This document shows positions 42,174-51,485 of a stretch of DNA of 64,000 bases, one piece after another. The stretch comes from Flavobacteriaceae bacterium UBA6231. GTDB taxonomy: Bacteria; Bacteroidota; Bacteroidia; Flavobacteriales; Flavobacteriaceae. The stretch spans positions 1 to 64,000 of the forward strand of contig DJWL01000200.1 of assembly GCA_002441545.1 (NCBI GenBank). The letters are read 5' to 3'. Within the stretch, counting starts at the first letter, position 1. Each line of letters opens with the position of its first letter. Position numbers and translations under genes: made by a program. Under the pieces are notes generated by a model. The model saw nothing but the letters and a program-made list of their open reading frames with translations, was not told where the DNA came from and ran no database searches.

Positions 42174-43409
42174 ATGTTAAATTCTCAATTGCTTAAAATA
42201 ACGGAAGATTTTGGAAGCCCAGTTTATATATATGATGCCCAAAAAATTGCATCACAATATAAAAGATTAACTAATGCTTTTAAAGACGTTAAAAAACTAA
42301 AAATAAACTACGCTGTAAAGGCTTTATCAAATATTTCAATATTAAAATTCTTCAATACATTAGGATCTGGAATAGACACGGTTTCAATTCAAGAAGTTCA
42401 ATTAGGATTAGCAGCAGGTTTTTTACCAGAGCAAATTATATTTACTCCTAATGGTGTTTCATTAAATGAAATTGAAGAAGCCACAAAATTAGGGATACAA
42501 ATCAATATTGATAACCTTTCTATTTTAGAGCAATTTGGAACAAAACATCCTAATGTACCTGTTTGCATTAGAATCAATCCACATGTCATGGCAGGAGGAA
42601 ATAGTAAAATTTCTGTTGGTCATATAGATTCAAAATTTGGAATTTCCATTCACCAAATACCCCATTTATTGCGTATTATTGAAAACACTAAAATGACCAT
42701 TAACGGTATCCATATGCATACTGGTAGTGACATATTAGATATTGAGGTATTTCTTTATGCTAGTGAAATTTTATTTGAAACAGCAAAACAGTTTAAAAAT
42801 TTAGAGTTTATAGATTTTGGTTCAGGCTTTAAAGTACCATACAAAACAGGAGATATTGAAACCAATATTGAAGAATTAGGAAAAAAACTCAGTGAAAAGT
42901 TTAATGCTTTCTGTAAAGAGTACGGAAAAGATTTAACCCTAGCATTCGAACCTGGCAAATTTTTAGTTAGTGAATCTGGTTACTTTTTAACTAAAGTAAA
43001 TGCAGTAAAACAAACTACATCTACGGTTTTTGCTCAAGTAGATTCTGGGTTTAATCATTTAATTAGGCCAATGTTTTATGGCTCACACCATGATATTTTA
43101 AACATTTCTAATCCAGATGGCAGAGAGCGTTTTTACACCGTTGTTGGATATATTTGTGAAACAGACACCTTTGGAAGCAATCGAAGAATCAATGAAATAA
43201 ATGAAGGTGATATATTATGTTTTAAAAATGCAGGCGCCTATTGCTTCTCTATGTCAAGCAATTACAATTCCAGATATCGCCCTGCCGAAGTGCTTTGGTA
43301 TAATGAAAAAGCCTATTTAATAAGACAACGTGAAACATTTGAAGACATCCTAAAAAATCAAATAGAAGTAGATTTTGTTTCTAAAAAAAATAAGGCCACA
43401 ATAGCTTAA
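42174..43409 (+). CDS. lysA: Diaminopimelate decarboxylase
   Basis: Decarboxylates meso-diaminopimelate to lysine with PLP. The alanine-racemase-like TIM barrel carries the PLP lysine in NYAVKALSN (about 44), HMHTGSD (about 182), the glycine loop FIDFGSGFKV and EPGKFLV. The C-terminal domain has the active-site CETDTFG and the AGAYCFSMSSNYN stretch that contacts substrate. At 411 aa it is complete. It is monocistronic, with a promoter box at 42145 and a terminator after it. Confidence 0.94.
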   Translation: MLNSQLLKITEDFGSPVYIYDAQKIASQYKRLTNAFKDVKKLKINYAVKALSNISILKFFNTLGSGIDTVSIQEVQLGLAAGFLPEQIIFTPNGVSLNEIEEATKLGIQINIDNLSILEQFGTKHPNVPVCIRINPHVMAGGNSKISVGHIDSKFGISIHQIPHLLRIIENTKMTINGIHMHTGSDILDIEVFLYASEILFETAKQFKNLEFIDFGSGFKVPYKTGDIETNIEELGKKLSEKFNAFCKEYGKDLTLAFEPGKFLVSESGYFLTKVNAVKQTTSTVFAQVDSGFNHLIRPMFYGSHHDILNISNPDGRERFYTVVGYICETDTFGSNRRINEINEGDILCFKNAGAYCFSMSSNYNSRYRPAEVLWYNEKAYLIRQRETFEDILKNQIEVDFVSKKNKATIA

Positions 43410-43435
43410 ACTTTACTGTTAAATCTTAGTTATAT

Positions 43436-43461
43436 AAAGCTCAACAATTGTTGAGCTTTAT
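43436..43461 (+). terminator. Terminator after lysA
   Basis: AAAGCTCAACAA and TTGTTGAGCTTT form a perfect 24-bp palindrome (43436-43459), a hairpin with a short loop, followed by ATT. It lies 27 bp after the lysA stop. Confidence 0.75.
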
Positions 43462-43614
43462 TGATTAAAATCATTCAAATATTTTCAGTAATTAAAATGA
43501 ATATAAATAAGATTCCAAAACTTTTTTGAAAGCTTTAGTTTTTTATTATATTTAGCACTTATTCCCTAAGTCTTTTTTAATAATTATTTTGAATTTTTAT
43601 AATAAAAAGACAGT

Positions 43615-45537
43615 ATGCTATATGTAACTTTTATCTCTCACATTAAAGTAAGAATAACGCTTCTCTTTATAATTTTACTTAATCAAGTCGGTTTTAGTCA
43701 AAATAAATCTGTTGATAGTCTTAATCTCTTACTTTCAAAAGAAACAGTTAATAGCACAAAGCTAGAAATACTTAGACAGATAGTTAGTTTTGAATCGAAC
43801 TCAGATTTAAAAAAAGCTTTGGTTTATGCAAGGCAAGGTGTAACCCTTTCAAATAAAATAAAGGATAAAAACTGGCAACCTAAATTCAATGAAATGAAAG
43901 GTAGAATTCATGCTAATTTATTAGAGTTAGATTCTGCATCTTATCATTTTAAAAAAGCTTTAGATGGATACATTGCTATAAAAGATAAAAAAGGACAAGC
44001 CACAACTTACTTTAAAATTGGTTGGATACATAAGAAAAAAGGAGAATTAGAAAAAGCAATGGAAGTTGACATAAAAGCATTGCGCCTTATGGAATCTATA
44101 AATGACAACTTAGGAATTGCTGGAGCTAATAATAGAATTTCTGAAGATTTATCTCGACAAGAAAGAAATACAGAATCACTTGAATACGCTAAAAAAAATA
44201 TTGGATTCTGTATAAAAAATAAATTAGACGAAGAATTGGTTTATGCCTATACATCAGCAGGTAGCGCTTGTATTGCAATGAATAATCCTCAAGAATCCTT
44301 TTTTTATTTTGATAAAGCGCTCAGTTTAGCCAAATCTTTAGGTTTTAACCCAATGAATTTAAGTGATTTCAATAACAATCTAGGGAACGCACTTAAAAGA
44401 TTAGGTAAATACAAAGAAGCATTAACTCATTATGAAACTGCATTAGCATTAGCAACTCAAACCAATTACAAAAATGCCATTACAACCGTTACCGCTAATC
44501 TGGGAGAAATAAATTTACTTACTGGAAATTACAAAGAGGCATTAAAATATCAACTACAAACCGTTCAATTTCAAGAAGATGATAATGATTTAAGTAATCT
44601 AACTGAAAATTACGGGCACATAAGTACTATTTATGAAAAGTTAGGAGATTATCCAATGGCTTTAGAATACCAAAAAAAAACCAGAATAATGAGAGATAGT
44701 ACGGCAAAAACAGAAAGTGACAAGACCATGTCCGAACTATTGACTCAATATGAAACCGAAAAAAAAGAAAATACAATAGCATCGCAAAAAACTCAACTTG
44801 CACAACAAAAATTAGTAAAGTGTCTAAGTATAGGTTTTGCTTGCTTACTAATAGCATTCCTCCTTTTTGGATATAGGAGTTATCAAGCAAGAACAAAAAG
44901 CAACCAATTATTGGCGGCAAAAAATCAACAAAACGAATTATTATTAAAAGAAATTCATCATCGCGTAAAAAATAACCTTGAACTTGTTAAAAGTTTAATT
45001 TCTTTACAATCGGCACAATTAGAAGATTCTGTAACAAAAGACGCCATGATTGCCAGCCAAAACAGAGTACAATCCATGGGCATTATTCACCAAAAACTGT
45101 ATCAAGGAGAAAATCTTGGTAGTATAGAAATGAAAGACTATTTTATTAATCTTGGTGAAGGTATTTTAGACACTTTTAATGCAGACGACAAAGTAAAAAT
45201 TGAATGTGCCATGGATAATTTAGAATTGGATGTTGATACGGCTGTTCCTATTGGGTTAATTGTAAATGAATTGCTTACCAATGCTTTAAAATATGCATTT
45301 CCTGACAATGCAAAAGGAAATATTTCAATAAGTCTGTCAAAGTCAAATCCAGAAATATTAACACTAAAAGTTTCAGATAATGGTATAGGAAAGATTGCTG
45401 GTTTATCTCCAAAAGGAACTGGTTTTGGCTCGCAACTCATCCAACTATTAACACAACAACTTAATGGAAAAATGACAGAAGACTCTCAAGATGGGACTTC
45501 AGTATTATTCCATTTTAAATTAAATGCTGCAGCCTAA
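43615..45537 (+). CDS. TPR sensor histidine kinase (HisKA_2 family)
   Basis: A 640 aa membrane sensor. It has a signal peptide to about residue 30, then periplasmic TPR repeats (about 60-370) and a coiled coil. One membrane helix follows (about 400-420), then the HisKA_2 dimerisation domain with phospho-acceptor His in LLKEIHHRVKNNLELV (about 445) and the HATPase (NELLTNALKYAFPD, GTGFGSQLI). HisKA_2 kinases usually pair with separate response regulators, and the LytTR regulator follows with no gap. The signal is unknown. It is a different class from the hybrid kinase at 31831. Confidence 0.9.
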   Translation: MLYVTFISHIKVRITLLFIILLNQVGFSQNKSVDSLNLLLSKETVNSTKLEILRQIVSFESNSDLKKALVYARQGVTLSNKIKDKNWQPKFNEMKGRIHANLLELDSASYHFKKALDGYIAIKDKKGQATTYFKIGWIHKKKGELEKAMEVDIKALRLMESINDNLGIAGANNRISEDLSRQERNTESLEYAKKNIGFCIKNKLDEELVYAYTSAGSACIAMNNPQESFFYFDKALSLAKSLGFNPMNLSDFNNNLGNALKRLGKYKEALTHYETALALATQTNYKNAITTVTANLGEINLLTGNYKEALKYQLQTVQFQEDDNDLSNLTENYGHISTIYEKLGDYPMALEYQKKTRIMRDSTAKTESDKTMSELLTQYETEKKENTIASQKTQLAQQKLVKCLSIGFACLLIAFLLFGYRSYQARTKSNQLLAAKNQQNELLLKEIHHRVKNNLELVKSLISLQSAQLEDSVTKDAMIASQNRVQSMGIIHQKLYQGENLGSIEMKDYFINLGEGILDTFNADDKVKIECAMDNLELDVDTAVPIGLIVNELLTNALKYAFPDNAKGNISISLSKSNPEILTLKVSDNGIGKIAGLSPKGTGFGSQLIQLLTQQLNGKMTEDSQDGTSVLFHFKLNAAA

Positions 45538-46278
45538 ATGAACCAAGCCACAAAAATATTGATTGTTGAAGATGAGATGATTATTGCTGCAAACATATCA
45601 TTACAGCTTACATCGCTTGGTTATGAGGTTACTGGAATTATCCCAAGAGGTGAAGAAGCATTATTGCATATAGACCAACAACAACCAGACATTGTTTTAT
45701 TGGACATCAATTTAAAAGGCAAAATAGATGGTATTGAGACGGCCAAAATCATGCAAAAATCTTATAGCATCCCTATAATCTATTTAACAGGTAACGCAGA
45801 TGAAGCTCATTTTAATAGAGCAAAAACAACAAACCCTTATGCATTTATCTCAAAACCTTTTAAAAAATTAGACTTACAACGTGCCATTGAACTAACAGTA
45901 AACAGAGCTAAAACTGAAAATTCACCAGAAAACACATTTGAAGAAAAAGCAATACCCTATATTTTAAGTGATAGTATTTTTGTAAAGCACCTTGAAAAAA
46001 TGGTAAAAGTAGATATTAAAGATATTTTATACATTGAAGCAGAACGTAATTACTGCCGTATCTACTCAAAATCTAAAGAATACCTATTGGTTATGACTTT
46101 AAAAGATCTTGATGAAAAATTACCAAGCAAACATTTTATAAGAGTACACAGATCCTTTATTGTGAATTTAGCACAAATTGATGAAGTAGCAACAAGTCAT
46201 ATTGTAATTGGAAAAAAAGCCATTCCTGTTAGTAAAGCACTAAAAGAAGAATTGCTGAACAGATTACAAACCATATAA
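45538..46278 (+). CDS. LytTR family response regulator
   Basis: A 246 aa transcription regulator. The N-terminal receiver has acidic pocket E11/D12, phospho-acceptor D56 in VLLDINLKG, and the conserved Lys in FISKPFKK. The C-terminal LytTR DNA-binding domain has DILYIEAERNYCRIYS and HFIRVHRSFIVNL. Its ATG follows the kinase stop directly, so the pair is one cognate two-component system. LytTR proteins bind direct repeats upstream of target genes; no target is evident here. Confidence 0.93.
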   Translation: MNQATKILIVEDEMIIAANISLQLTSLGYEVTGIIPRGEEALLHIDQQQPDIVLLDINLKGKIDGIETAKIMQKSYSIPIIYLTGNADEAHFNRAKTTNPYAFISKPFKKLDLQRAIELTVNRAKTENSPENTFEEKAIPYILSDSIFVKHLEKMVKVDIKDILYIEAERNYCRIYSKSKEYLLVMTLKDLDEKLPSKHFIRVHRSFIVNLAQIDEVATSHIVIGKKAIPVSKALKEELLNRLQTI

Positions 46279-46431
46279 GTCTTTTATGGCTGTTTAATTA
46301 AAAGTTCTTTGATAAATAAAACACTGTCTTCGGACAAAATACAATAAGCTCCGTCCTAAAATCATTCATTTTTGTTTTGATTATTAGTTACTTAGATATA
46401 GAATCCTAAGAGATTCACACTAACCAACCAT

Positions 46432-46470
46432 AAACCTCGCAATCCTTAAATTAAGGTTTTGTGAGGTTTT
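46432..46470 (+). terminator. Terminator after the LytTR regulator gene
   Basis: AAACCTC (46432-46438) pairs with GAGGTTT (46463-46469), with an inner CCTTAA/TTAAGG helix, followed by T and A residues. It lies shortly before the next gene's ATG at 46485. Confidence 0.6.
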
Positions 46471-46484
46471 AAAACCAATTTATA

Positions 46485-47003
46485 ATGAAAAAACCCTTCC
46501 TTTTAATATTCACTACAATCGTTTTATTATCCTCATGTAAACAAAAAACTCGATATACTCAAAACTCATCTGAAATAGATACCTATAAAAAAGTTATTGA
46601 AGCATATGAAAAACAAAATTGGGGAGACTTAGCTTCTCATTATGCTAATTCTGCAAAAATATTGAACAATGTTACGCTTGAGCATGCACAAACAGTTTCC
46701 CAATTAATAGAACAAAATAAAGAAGATGCTAAATTATTTACATCTTGGAGATATGATCCTGAAAGCTTAGAGTATGAAATGGTTGTAACAGATAAAAGTG
46801 AAACTTGGGTGAATTTTTGGGGACATTGGGAAGGTACTTTAAAATTAAATGGACAATTATATATTATTCCAGTACATATTACAGCACAGTTTTTAAATGG
46901 CAAAATTATTAGAGAAGATGGTTATTGGGATGTCTCAAAATTAATGATGGATATCCAAGCAATGGAAGCAAACAAAAATATACAAACAGAAAAAACTGAA
47001 TAA
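46485..47003 (+). CDS. NTF2/SnoaL-like lipoprotein
   Basis: A 172 aa lipoprotein with lipobox LLSSCKQKT (Cys about 18). The mature part has an NTF2-like pattern: a first helix IDTYKKVIEAYEKQNWGDLASHYAN, then strands with WVNFWGHWEGTLKLNG and FLNGKIIREDGYWDVSK. Such cone-shaped folds bind small hydrophobic molecules or act as enzymes. No acidic export signal follows the Cys, so it may stay in the periplasm. It precedes the palindromic element at 47011 and is the first of three NTF2-like genes nearby. Confidence 0.65.
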   Translation: MKKPFLLIFTTIVLLSSCKQKTRYTQNSSEIDTYKKVIEAYEKQNWGDLASHYANSAKILNNVTLEHAQTVSQLIEQNKEDAKLFTSWRYDPESLEYEMVVTDKSETWVNFWGHWEGTLKLNGQLYIIPVHITAQFLNGKIIREDGYWDVSKLMMDIQAMEANKNIQTEKTE

Positions 47004-47010
47004 ATTTAGC

Positions 47011-47118
47011 ATAACAGGCAAAATTTTTGAGAGAAAAATTTGGCAATAGTAACAATCCGTTTTCATTTATAATGTTTTTTTGAATTAGTTACCAAAACTA
47101 TTGTCAACTGCCTGTTAT
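47011..47118. repeat. 108-bp palindrome-rich intergenic element (attC-like or MITE-like)
   Basis: The outer arms ATAACAGGCA (47011-47020) and TGCCTGTTAT (47109-47118) are perfect complements. The inner arms GGCAATAGT (47042-47050) and ACTATTGTC (47097-47105) pair with one G-T. A local hairpin, AAATTTTT-GAGAG-AAAAATTT, sits in the left arm. The ends GCATAAC and GTTATAT come close to the RYYYAAC and GTTRRRY boxes of integron attC sites. No integrase is in the window. Confidence 0.5.
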
Positions 47119-47139
47119 ATTTAACAATCAAAAAGTATC

Positions 47140-48078
47140 ATGAAAAAAGCAGGAATTATAGGTGGTTCTGGCTTTATAGGAAGCTACATCACAAAAGAGT
47201 TTTTAAATAACGGTTTTGAAGTTAAAGTATCTGCCACAGATATTACAAAAGAAGAAAAATATAAGCACTTAATGGAATTAAACAAATCAGATCATTTATA
47301 TATAAGTGAGCTGAATGTTGAAGATAAATCTGCCTTAAGAGAATTTGTAAAAGATTGTGATATTGTTATCCATGGAGGTACGCCTTTTCAATTAGATGTT
47401 AAAGATCCACAAACAGAACTTTTCAATCCAACCATTAAGGGTACAGAAAATTTTTTAGAAGTTGTTAATGACACACCAAGTATCGAAAAAGTAGTTTTTA
47501 TCGCCTCTGTTGCTGGATGGAATACAAATTTCCCAATGCCAGCCGGTGGGAAAACAACATCAGACTCGTTTAGTGAAAATGACACGCCTTTTATGAGTAA
47601 TGAAAGCCATCCATATGCACAAGCTAAATTTATTGCCAATCAAGTGGTGAATGAATTCATTAAGAATCATCCAAATCTCGATTTTGAAATTACAAGTGTA
47701 TCACCAGTTATGGTTATGGGAAAATCATTATCTAACAGAGAAGACTCTACCTCAACCGGAATACAATTTCTATTTAAAAACAAAATAGCCCCTAACCCAT
47801 TTATTCAAATGTTTTATGATACAGATTTGCCATTAGCAATTGTTAATGTTCAAGATGTAGCTAAGTGTATCTTTAAAACTGCAACAACTAGTGGTTTACA
47901 TGGAAAAGATTATTTAATAAGTAGTGAAACATACCCTGTTTCAGATGTTTCATTAATGTTAAATGGTCAACCGCCAATAAACAAAGCAAAAATAATTTAT
48001 CAAAACCAATTAGCACAACGTGATTTAGGAATAACATTTCAATCTGTAAGAGAAACATTAAATCAATATTCAAATTAA
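47140..48078 (+). CDS. NAD-dependent epimerase/dehydratase (extended SDR)
   Basis: A 312 aa Rossmann-fold oxidoreductase with the extended-SDR cofactor motif GIIGGSGFIGSYI at the N terminus, DIVIHGGTPF after strand four, VVFIASVAGW carrying the catalytic Ser strand, and the active-site pair in HPYAQAKF (YxxxK). It resembles flavonol reductase/cinnamoyl-CoA-type SDRs. The substrate is unknown. It heads a tight array of genes on the same strand that runs to about 59.7 kb. Confidence 0.88.
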   Translation: MKKAGIIGGSGFIGSYITKEFLNNGFEVKVSATDITKEEKYKHLMELNKSDHLYISELNVEDKSALREFVKDCDIVIHGGTPFQLDVKDPQTELFNPTIKGTENFLEVVNDTPSIEKVVFIASVAGWNTNFPMPAGGKTTSDSFSENDTPFMSNESHPYAQAKFIANQVVNEFIKNHPNLDFEITSVSPVMVMGKSLSNREDSTSTGIQFLFKNKIAPNPFIQMFYDTDLPLAIVNVQDVAKCIFKTATTSGLHGKDYLISSETYPVSDVSLMLNGQPPINKAKIIYQNQLAQRDLGITFQSVRETLNQYSN

Positions 48079-48105
48079 TATTTTAAACATTAAACTCAAT
48101 TAAAT

Positions 48106-48591
48106 ATGAAACCAACAAAATTTTTTAAATCTATAGTTTTAGGTTTATTAATAACAACCTCCATTTTAGGTTGTAAAGAAAAAGTAACAGAAACTGTTGA
48201 AACAGTAAAACCTGCAACAGTTGAAGAATTAGGTCAAATGAACAAAGATTTTGCAAAAGCTTTAGTTGCAAAAGATGCTGAAGCAGCAGCTATTTTATAC
48301 GATGAAAACGCATCATTATTACCACCCAACGAACCAATAGTTACAGGAAGAGAAAACATTAAAAATTATTGGCAAGGAGCCATTGATGCTGGTTTAATAT
48401 CTGCATCCGTAAAAACAATTGATGCTAGTAGCAATGGTGATTTGGGTTATGAAATAGGAACTTTTGAATTAAAATTTCAAGGAGAAGATGGCTCAATAAT
48501 CACTGATATTGGAAAATATACCGAGATATTGAAACGCAATTCAGATGGCAAATGGATATCTATTTATGGCATGTGGAGTAATAACGAATAA
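48106..48591 (+). CDS. NTF2-like (SgcJ/EcaC, DUF4440-type) lipoprotein
   Basis: A 161 aa lipoprotein with lipobox SILGCKEKV (Cys about 23). The mature domain is a single NTF2/SnoaL-type fold: DFAKALVAKDAEAAAILYDENASLLPPNEP, GRENIKNYW, then strands ending in WKSIYGMWS-like sequence (WISIYGMWS). This pattern matches the SgcJ/EcaC family, which is functionally diverse. It lies 27 bp after the SDR gene and 18 bp before another NTF2-like gene. Confidence 0.8.
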   Translation: MKPTKFFKSIVLGLLITTSILGCKEKVTETVETVKPATVEELGQMNKDFAKALVAKDAEAAAILYDENASLLPPNEPIVTGRENIKNYWQGAIDAGLISASVKTIDASSNGDLGYEIGTFELKFQGEDGSIITDIGKYTEILKRNSDGKWISIYGMWSNNE

Positions 48592-48609
48592 CTATAAAAC
48601 AATAAAAAC

Positions 48610-49485
48610 ATGAAAAAACCAATTAAATTAGTTCTTGCAATCCTATTAATTAGCCTTGCATCTTGCGAAAATGCTAAAGTTGAAAAAAACATAAAAATGT
48701 ACTCTGAAACTTGGGATGAAATTATTAACACAGGTAATCTAGAGCTTATTAATAATACTAATTTTACTGATGACATTACTATGGTTATGAGTCCTGAAAA
48801 CATTGTTGGTATAGAGGCTTTTAAAGACTATTATTCAAACTTTGTCACAGGGTTTTCAGATGTTAAATTTACTATTAGTGATGTTTTTGGTCAAGGTGAT
48901 AAAATTGTAAAACACTGGAACTTTAGTGGCATCCATTCAGGTGACTTTTTCGGCATGCCAGCTACAGGTAAATCTGTAAATGTTGAAGGTGTAACACTTG
49001 TAAAAATGAAAGATGGAAAAATTGCCCAAGAACAGGATTTTATGGATAATATGGTGTTCCTTCAACAACTAGGAATTGTATCCAACCCTGAAAATGTGAG
49101 TATTATTGATGGCCTTTATAAATCATTTTCTGCCGGTGATATTCCAAACGTATTATCTGCTTTAGATAGCAATGTGGTTTGGAATGAAGCTGAAGGAAAT
49201 GCCTATGCCGATGGCAATCCATACATTAGTCCAGATGCCGTATTAAATGGTGTTTTTGCACGTGTAGGTGCCGATCATGAATATTTTAATCTGGCAAATA
49301 TAGAACTTCATGATATGTCAAATAATCAAGTACTTGCTACCTTACGTTATCAAGGTAAATTAAAAAAGAATGGAGCTACATTTGATGCGCAAGTTGCACA
49401 TCTTTATACACTTAAAGATGGAAAAGTGATTGCATTTCAACAGTATGTGGATACTAAAAAACTGGCAGATGTAAATGCTAAATAA
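48610..49485 (+). CDS. Double NTF2/SnoaL-domain lipoprotein
   Basis: A 291 aa lipoprotein with lipobox SLASCENAK (Cys about 20). Two NTF2-like domains stand in tandem. The first (about 30-150) is SnoaL/ester-cyclase-like, with GIEAFKDYYSNFVTGFSDV and HSGDFFGMPATGKSVNVEG. The second (about 160-285) is of the DUF1348/SnoaL2 type, with LYKSFSAGDIPNVLSALDSNVVWNE. It could bind or process a small lipid-like compound in the envelope. Its gene is 14 bp from the hydroxylase gene. Confidence 0.75.
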   Translation: MKKPIKLVLAILLISLASCENAKVEKNIKMYSETWDEIINTGNLELINNTNFTDDITMVMSPENIVGIEAFKDYYSNFVTGFSDVKFTISDVFGQGDKIVKHWNFSGIHSGDFFGMPATGKSVNVEGVTLVKMKDGKIAQEQDFMDNMVFLQQLGIVSNPENVSIIDGLYKSFSAGDIPNVLSALDSNVVWNEAEGNAYADGNPYISPDAVLNGVFARVGADHEYFNLANIELHDMSNNQVLATLRYQGKLKKNGATFDAQVAHLYTLKDGKVIAFQQYVDTKKLADVNAK

Positions 49486-49499
49486 TTAATCTTAATAGG

Positions 49500-50297
49500 A
49501 TGGAACTAGTAGAAAAAGTATCAAACATAGACTCTAATTATATTGCAATTGTATTAATTGCTTTATTCTTTTCACTAGAACAAATACTTAATACCCAATT
49601 AAGTTTTTTAAAAAGGAAGCAACACCTATTGCAGAACTTTCCATTCTACATTTTATTTTTCGTTGGCAATTTTGCTTGGGCTATTTTTGTAGTTTTTAGT
49701 ATTGAATGGTTGAATGAAAATCAAATTGGCCTGTTTTATTACATAAAACTTCCTGTATGGATAAAATTGATATTGGGTGTTGCCATGATAGATATGGTAA
49801 CTTATTGGTTTCATAGAATGGCTCATAATATCCATTTCGTATGGCGTTTCCATAGAGTCCACCATAGCGATACAAGTATGGATTCATCTACATATTTCAG
49901 GGGACATCCTCTTGAAATATTTTTTTGGTTTGGCGTTTCAAATATTATAGCTACAGGTATTTTTGGCCTTGATTTAATAACTCTTGGATTATATTATGTT
50001 ATTGCTACACCATTTTTTGTTATTGAACATGTTAACCTCAAATTTCCAAGTTGGTTAGATAAAACGCTTGGTTGGGTTATCACAACCCCTAACTTGCATA
50101 AAGTGCATCATGATCAAGATGAATTTTATACAAATTCAAATTATGCTGATGTTTTTATTATTTGGGATAGATTATTTGGTACATTTAAATACAAGCATCC
50201 TAATGATATAAAATTAGGCTTAAAAGAATTTGATCATCCTAAAAAACAAACTTTTTGGTATCTATTAAAAAGTCCTTTTATTAATATAAATAAGTAA
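49500..50297 (+). CDS. Sterol desaturase/fatty acid hydroxylase superfamily protein
   Basis: A 265 aa integral membrane di-iron hydroxylase. The three histidine boxes are complete: HRMAHN (about 103), HRVHHSD (about 120), and HKVHHDQDE near 200, with the extra H in FRGHPLEIFFW. Four to five membrane helices are visible. Substrates of this family are lipids, usually fatty acyl chains or isoprenoids. It is distinct from crtZ at 3358. It lies between the NTF2-like lipoproteins and the dipeptidase with very short gaps (14 and 1 bp). Confidence 0.88.
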   Translation: MELVEKVSNIDSNYIAIVLIALFFSLEQILNTQLSFLKRKQHLLQNFPFYILFFVGNFAWAIFVVFSIEWLNENQIGLFYYIKLPVWIKLILGVAMIDMVTYWFHRMAHNIHFVWRFHRVHHSDTSMDSSTYFRGHPLEIFFWFGVSNIIATGIFGLDLITLGLYYVIATPFFVIEHVNLKFPSWLDKTLGWVITTPNLHKVHHDQDEFYTNSNYADVFIIWDRLFGTFKYKHPNDIKLGLKEFDHPKKQTFWYLLKSPFININK

Positions 50298-50298
50298 A

Positions 50299-51474
50299 AT
50301 GAAAACAAGAATCATCATTATTACTATCTTACTTACAAATCAACTTATGGCGCAGTCCTATAAAGAAATTCATGATGAAGCTATTTTAATAGATACTCAT
50401 AATGATTTCTTAACCCAGACTATGAACTACGGTTATTCTTTAGATTCCAATTTAAAAGGGAAAACGCATAGTGATTTAAATCGCTATAAAAAAGGTGGTT
50501 TAGATGTACAATTTTTTTCTGTTTGGAGTGATGGTAACCAACTAAACCCTTATGCTTTTGCTAACCGGCAAATAGATAGTTTAGACGCTGCCATTAAAAG
50601 AAATCCTGATAAGATTGTAAAAGTAAAAAACACTGAAGAGCTATTAAACGTTGTTAAACAGCATAAAATTGCTGCGTTGATTGGTTTAGAAGGTGGTCAT
50701 CAAATTGAAGATAATTTAGACAACCTTGACGCGCTTTATAATCGAGGAACGCGCTATATTACTCTTACTTGGAATAATTCTACCAATTGGGCAACCAGTG
50801 CTTTTGATGAAAAATTCAATACTGAATTTAAAGGTAAAGGCTTATCTGATTTTGGAAAGCAAGTAGTAAAACATATGAATACCATTGGCATGATGGTAGA
50901 TGTTTCGCACGTTAGTGAACAAACTTTTTGGGATGTTATTGGTACAACAACAAAGCCAATTATTGCTTCTCACAGTTCTGTGTATTCACTTTGTCCTCAC
51001 CAACGTAATTTAAAAAATGATCAAATCATTGCCATTGCAAAAAATGGTGGTGTCATTCAAATTAATTTTAATTCTGGTTTTATTGACCCAACTGTTGATG
51101 AAAGAGAAAGTGCATTCATTAAAAAATATCAAGGCGAAATAAATTCACTCAAAGAATCTGGAATAAATTCATACAAAGCTGAAGAGATTGTTTATAAAAA
51201 ATACAATGACGAATCTGAATCTTTAAGAGCTCCTTTCAACTTAGTAATTGAACATATTGAATATATCATTAAATTGGTTGGTGTGGACTATGTAGGAATA
51301 GGATCAGACTTTGATGGTATTATTCTCACTCCAAAGCTATTAGATGACGTTACAACCTATCCACTAATCACAAAAGCTTTACTTGAAAAAGGATATACTG
51401 AAACCGATTTAAATAAAATTTTAGGAGGAAATCTGTTACGGGTTTTAAAAGCAAATGAAGAAAAAAAGAATTAA
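50299..51474 (+). CDS. Membrane dipeptidase (peptidase family M19)
   Basis: A 391 aa secreted zinc dipeptidase with a signal peptide ending in NQLMAQ. The metal ligands of M19 are present: HND in LIDTHNDFL, the bridging Glu in LIGLEGGHQ, His in DVSHVSEQTF and His in IIASHSSVY. YVGIGSDFDGI carries the catalytic-side Asp. The family hydrolyses dipeptides, including ones with D-residues or blocked C-terminal residues. It is 1 bp after the hydroxylase gene and 11 bp before a prolyl-peptidase-like gene. Confidence 0.92.
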   Translation: MKTRIIIITILLTNQLMAQSYKEIHDEAILIDTHNDFLTQTMNYGYSLDSNLKGKTHSDLNRYKKGGLDVQFFSVWSDGNQLNPYAFANRQIDSLDAAIKRNPDKIVKVKNTEELLNVVKQHKIAALIGLEGGHQIEDNLDNLDALYNRGTRYITLTWNNSTNWATSAFDEKFNTEFKGKGLSDFGKQVVKHMNTIGMMVDVSHVSEQTFWDVIGTTTKPIIASHSSVYSLCPHQRNLKNDQIIAIAKNGGVIQINFNSGFIDPTVDERESAFIKKYQGEINSLKESGINSYKAEEIVYKKYNDESESLRAPFNLVIEHIEYIIKLVGVDYVGIGSDFDGIILTPKLLDDVTTYPLITKALLEKGYTETDLNKILGGNLLRVLKANEEKKN

Positions 51475-51485
51475 AATCAACCATA

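Noticed and set aside
46330..46365. GTC-TTCG-GAC mini-hairpin after the LytTR gene
   Set aside because: The stem is only 3 bp. The terminator at 46432-46470 is the better structure.
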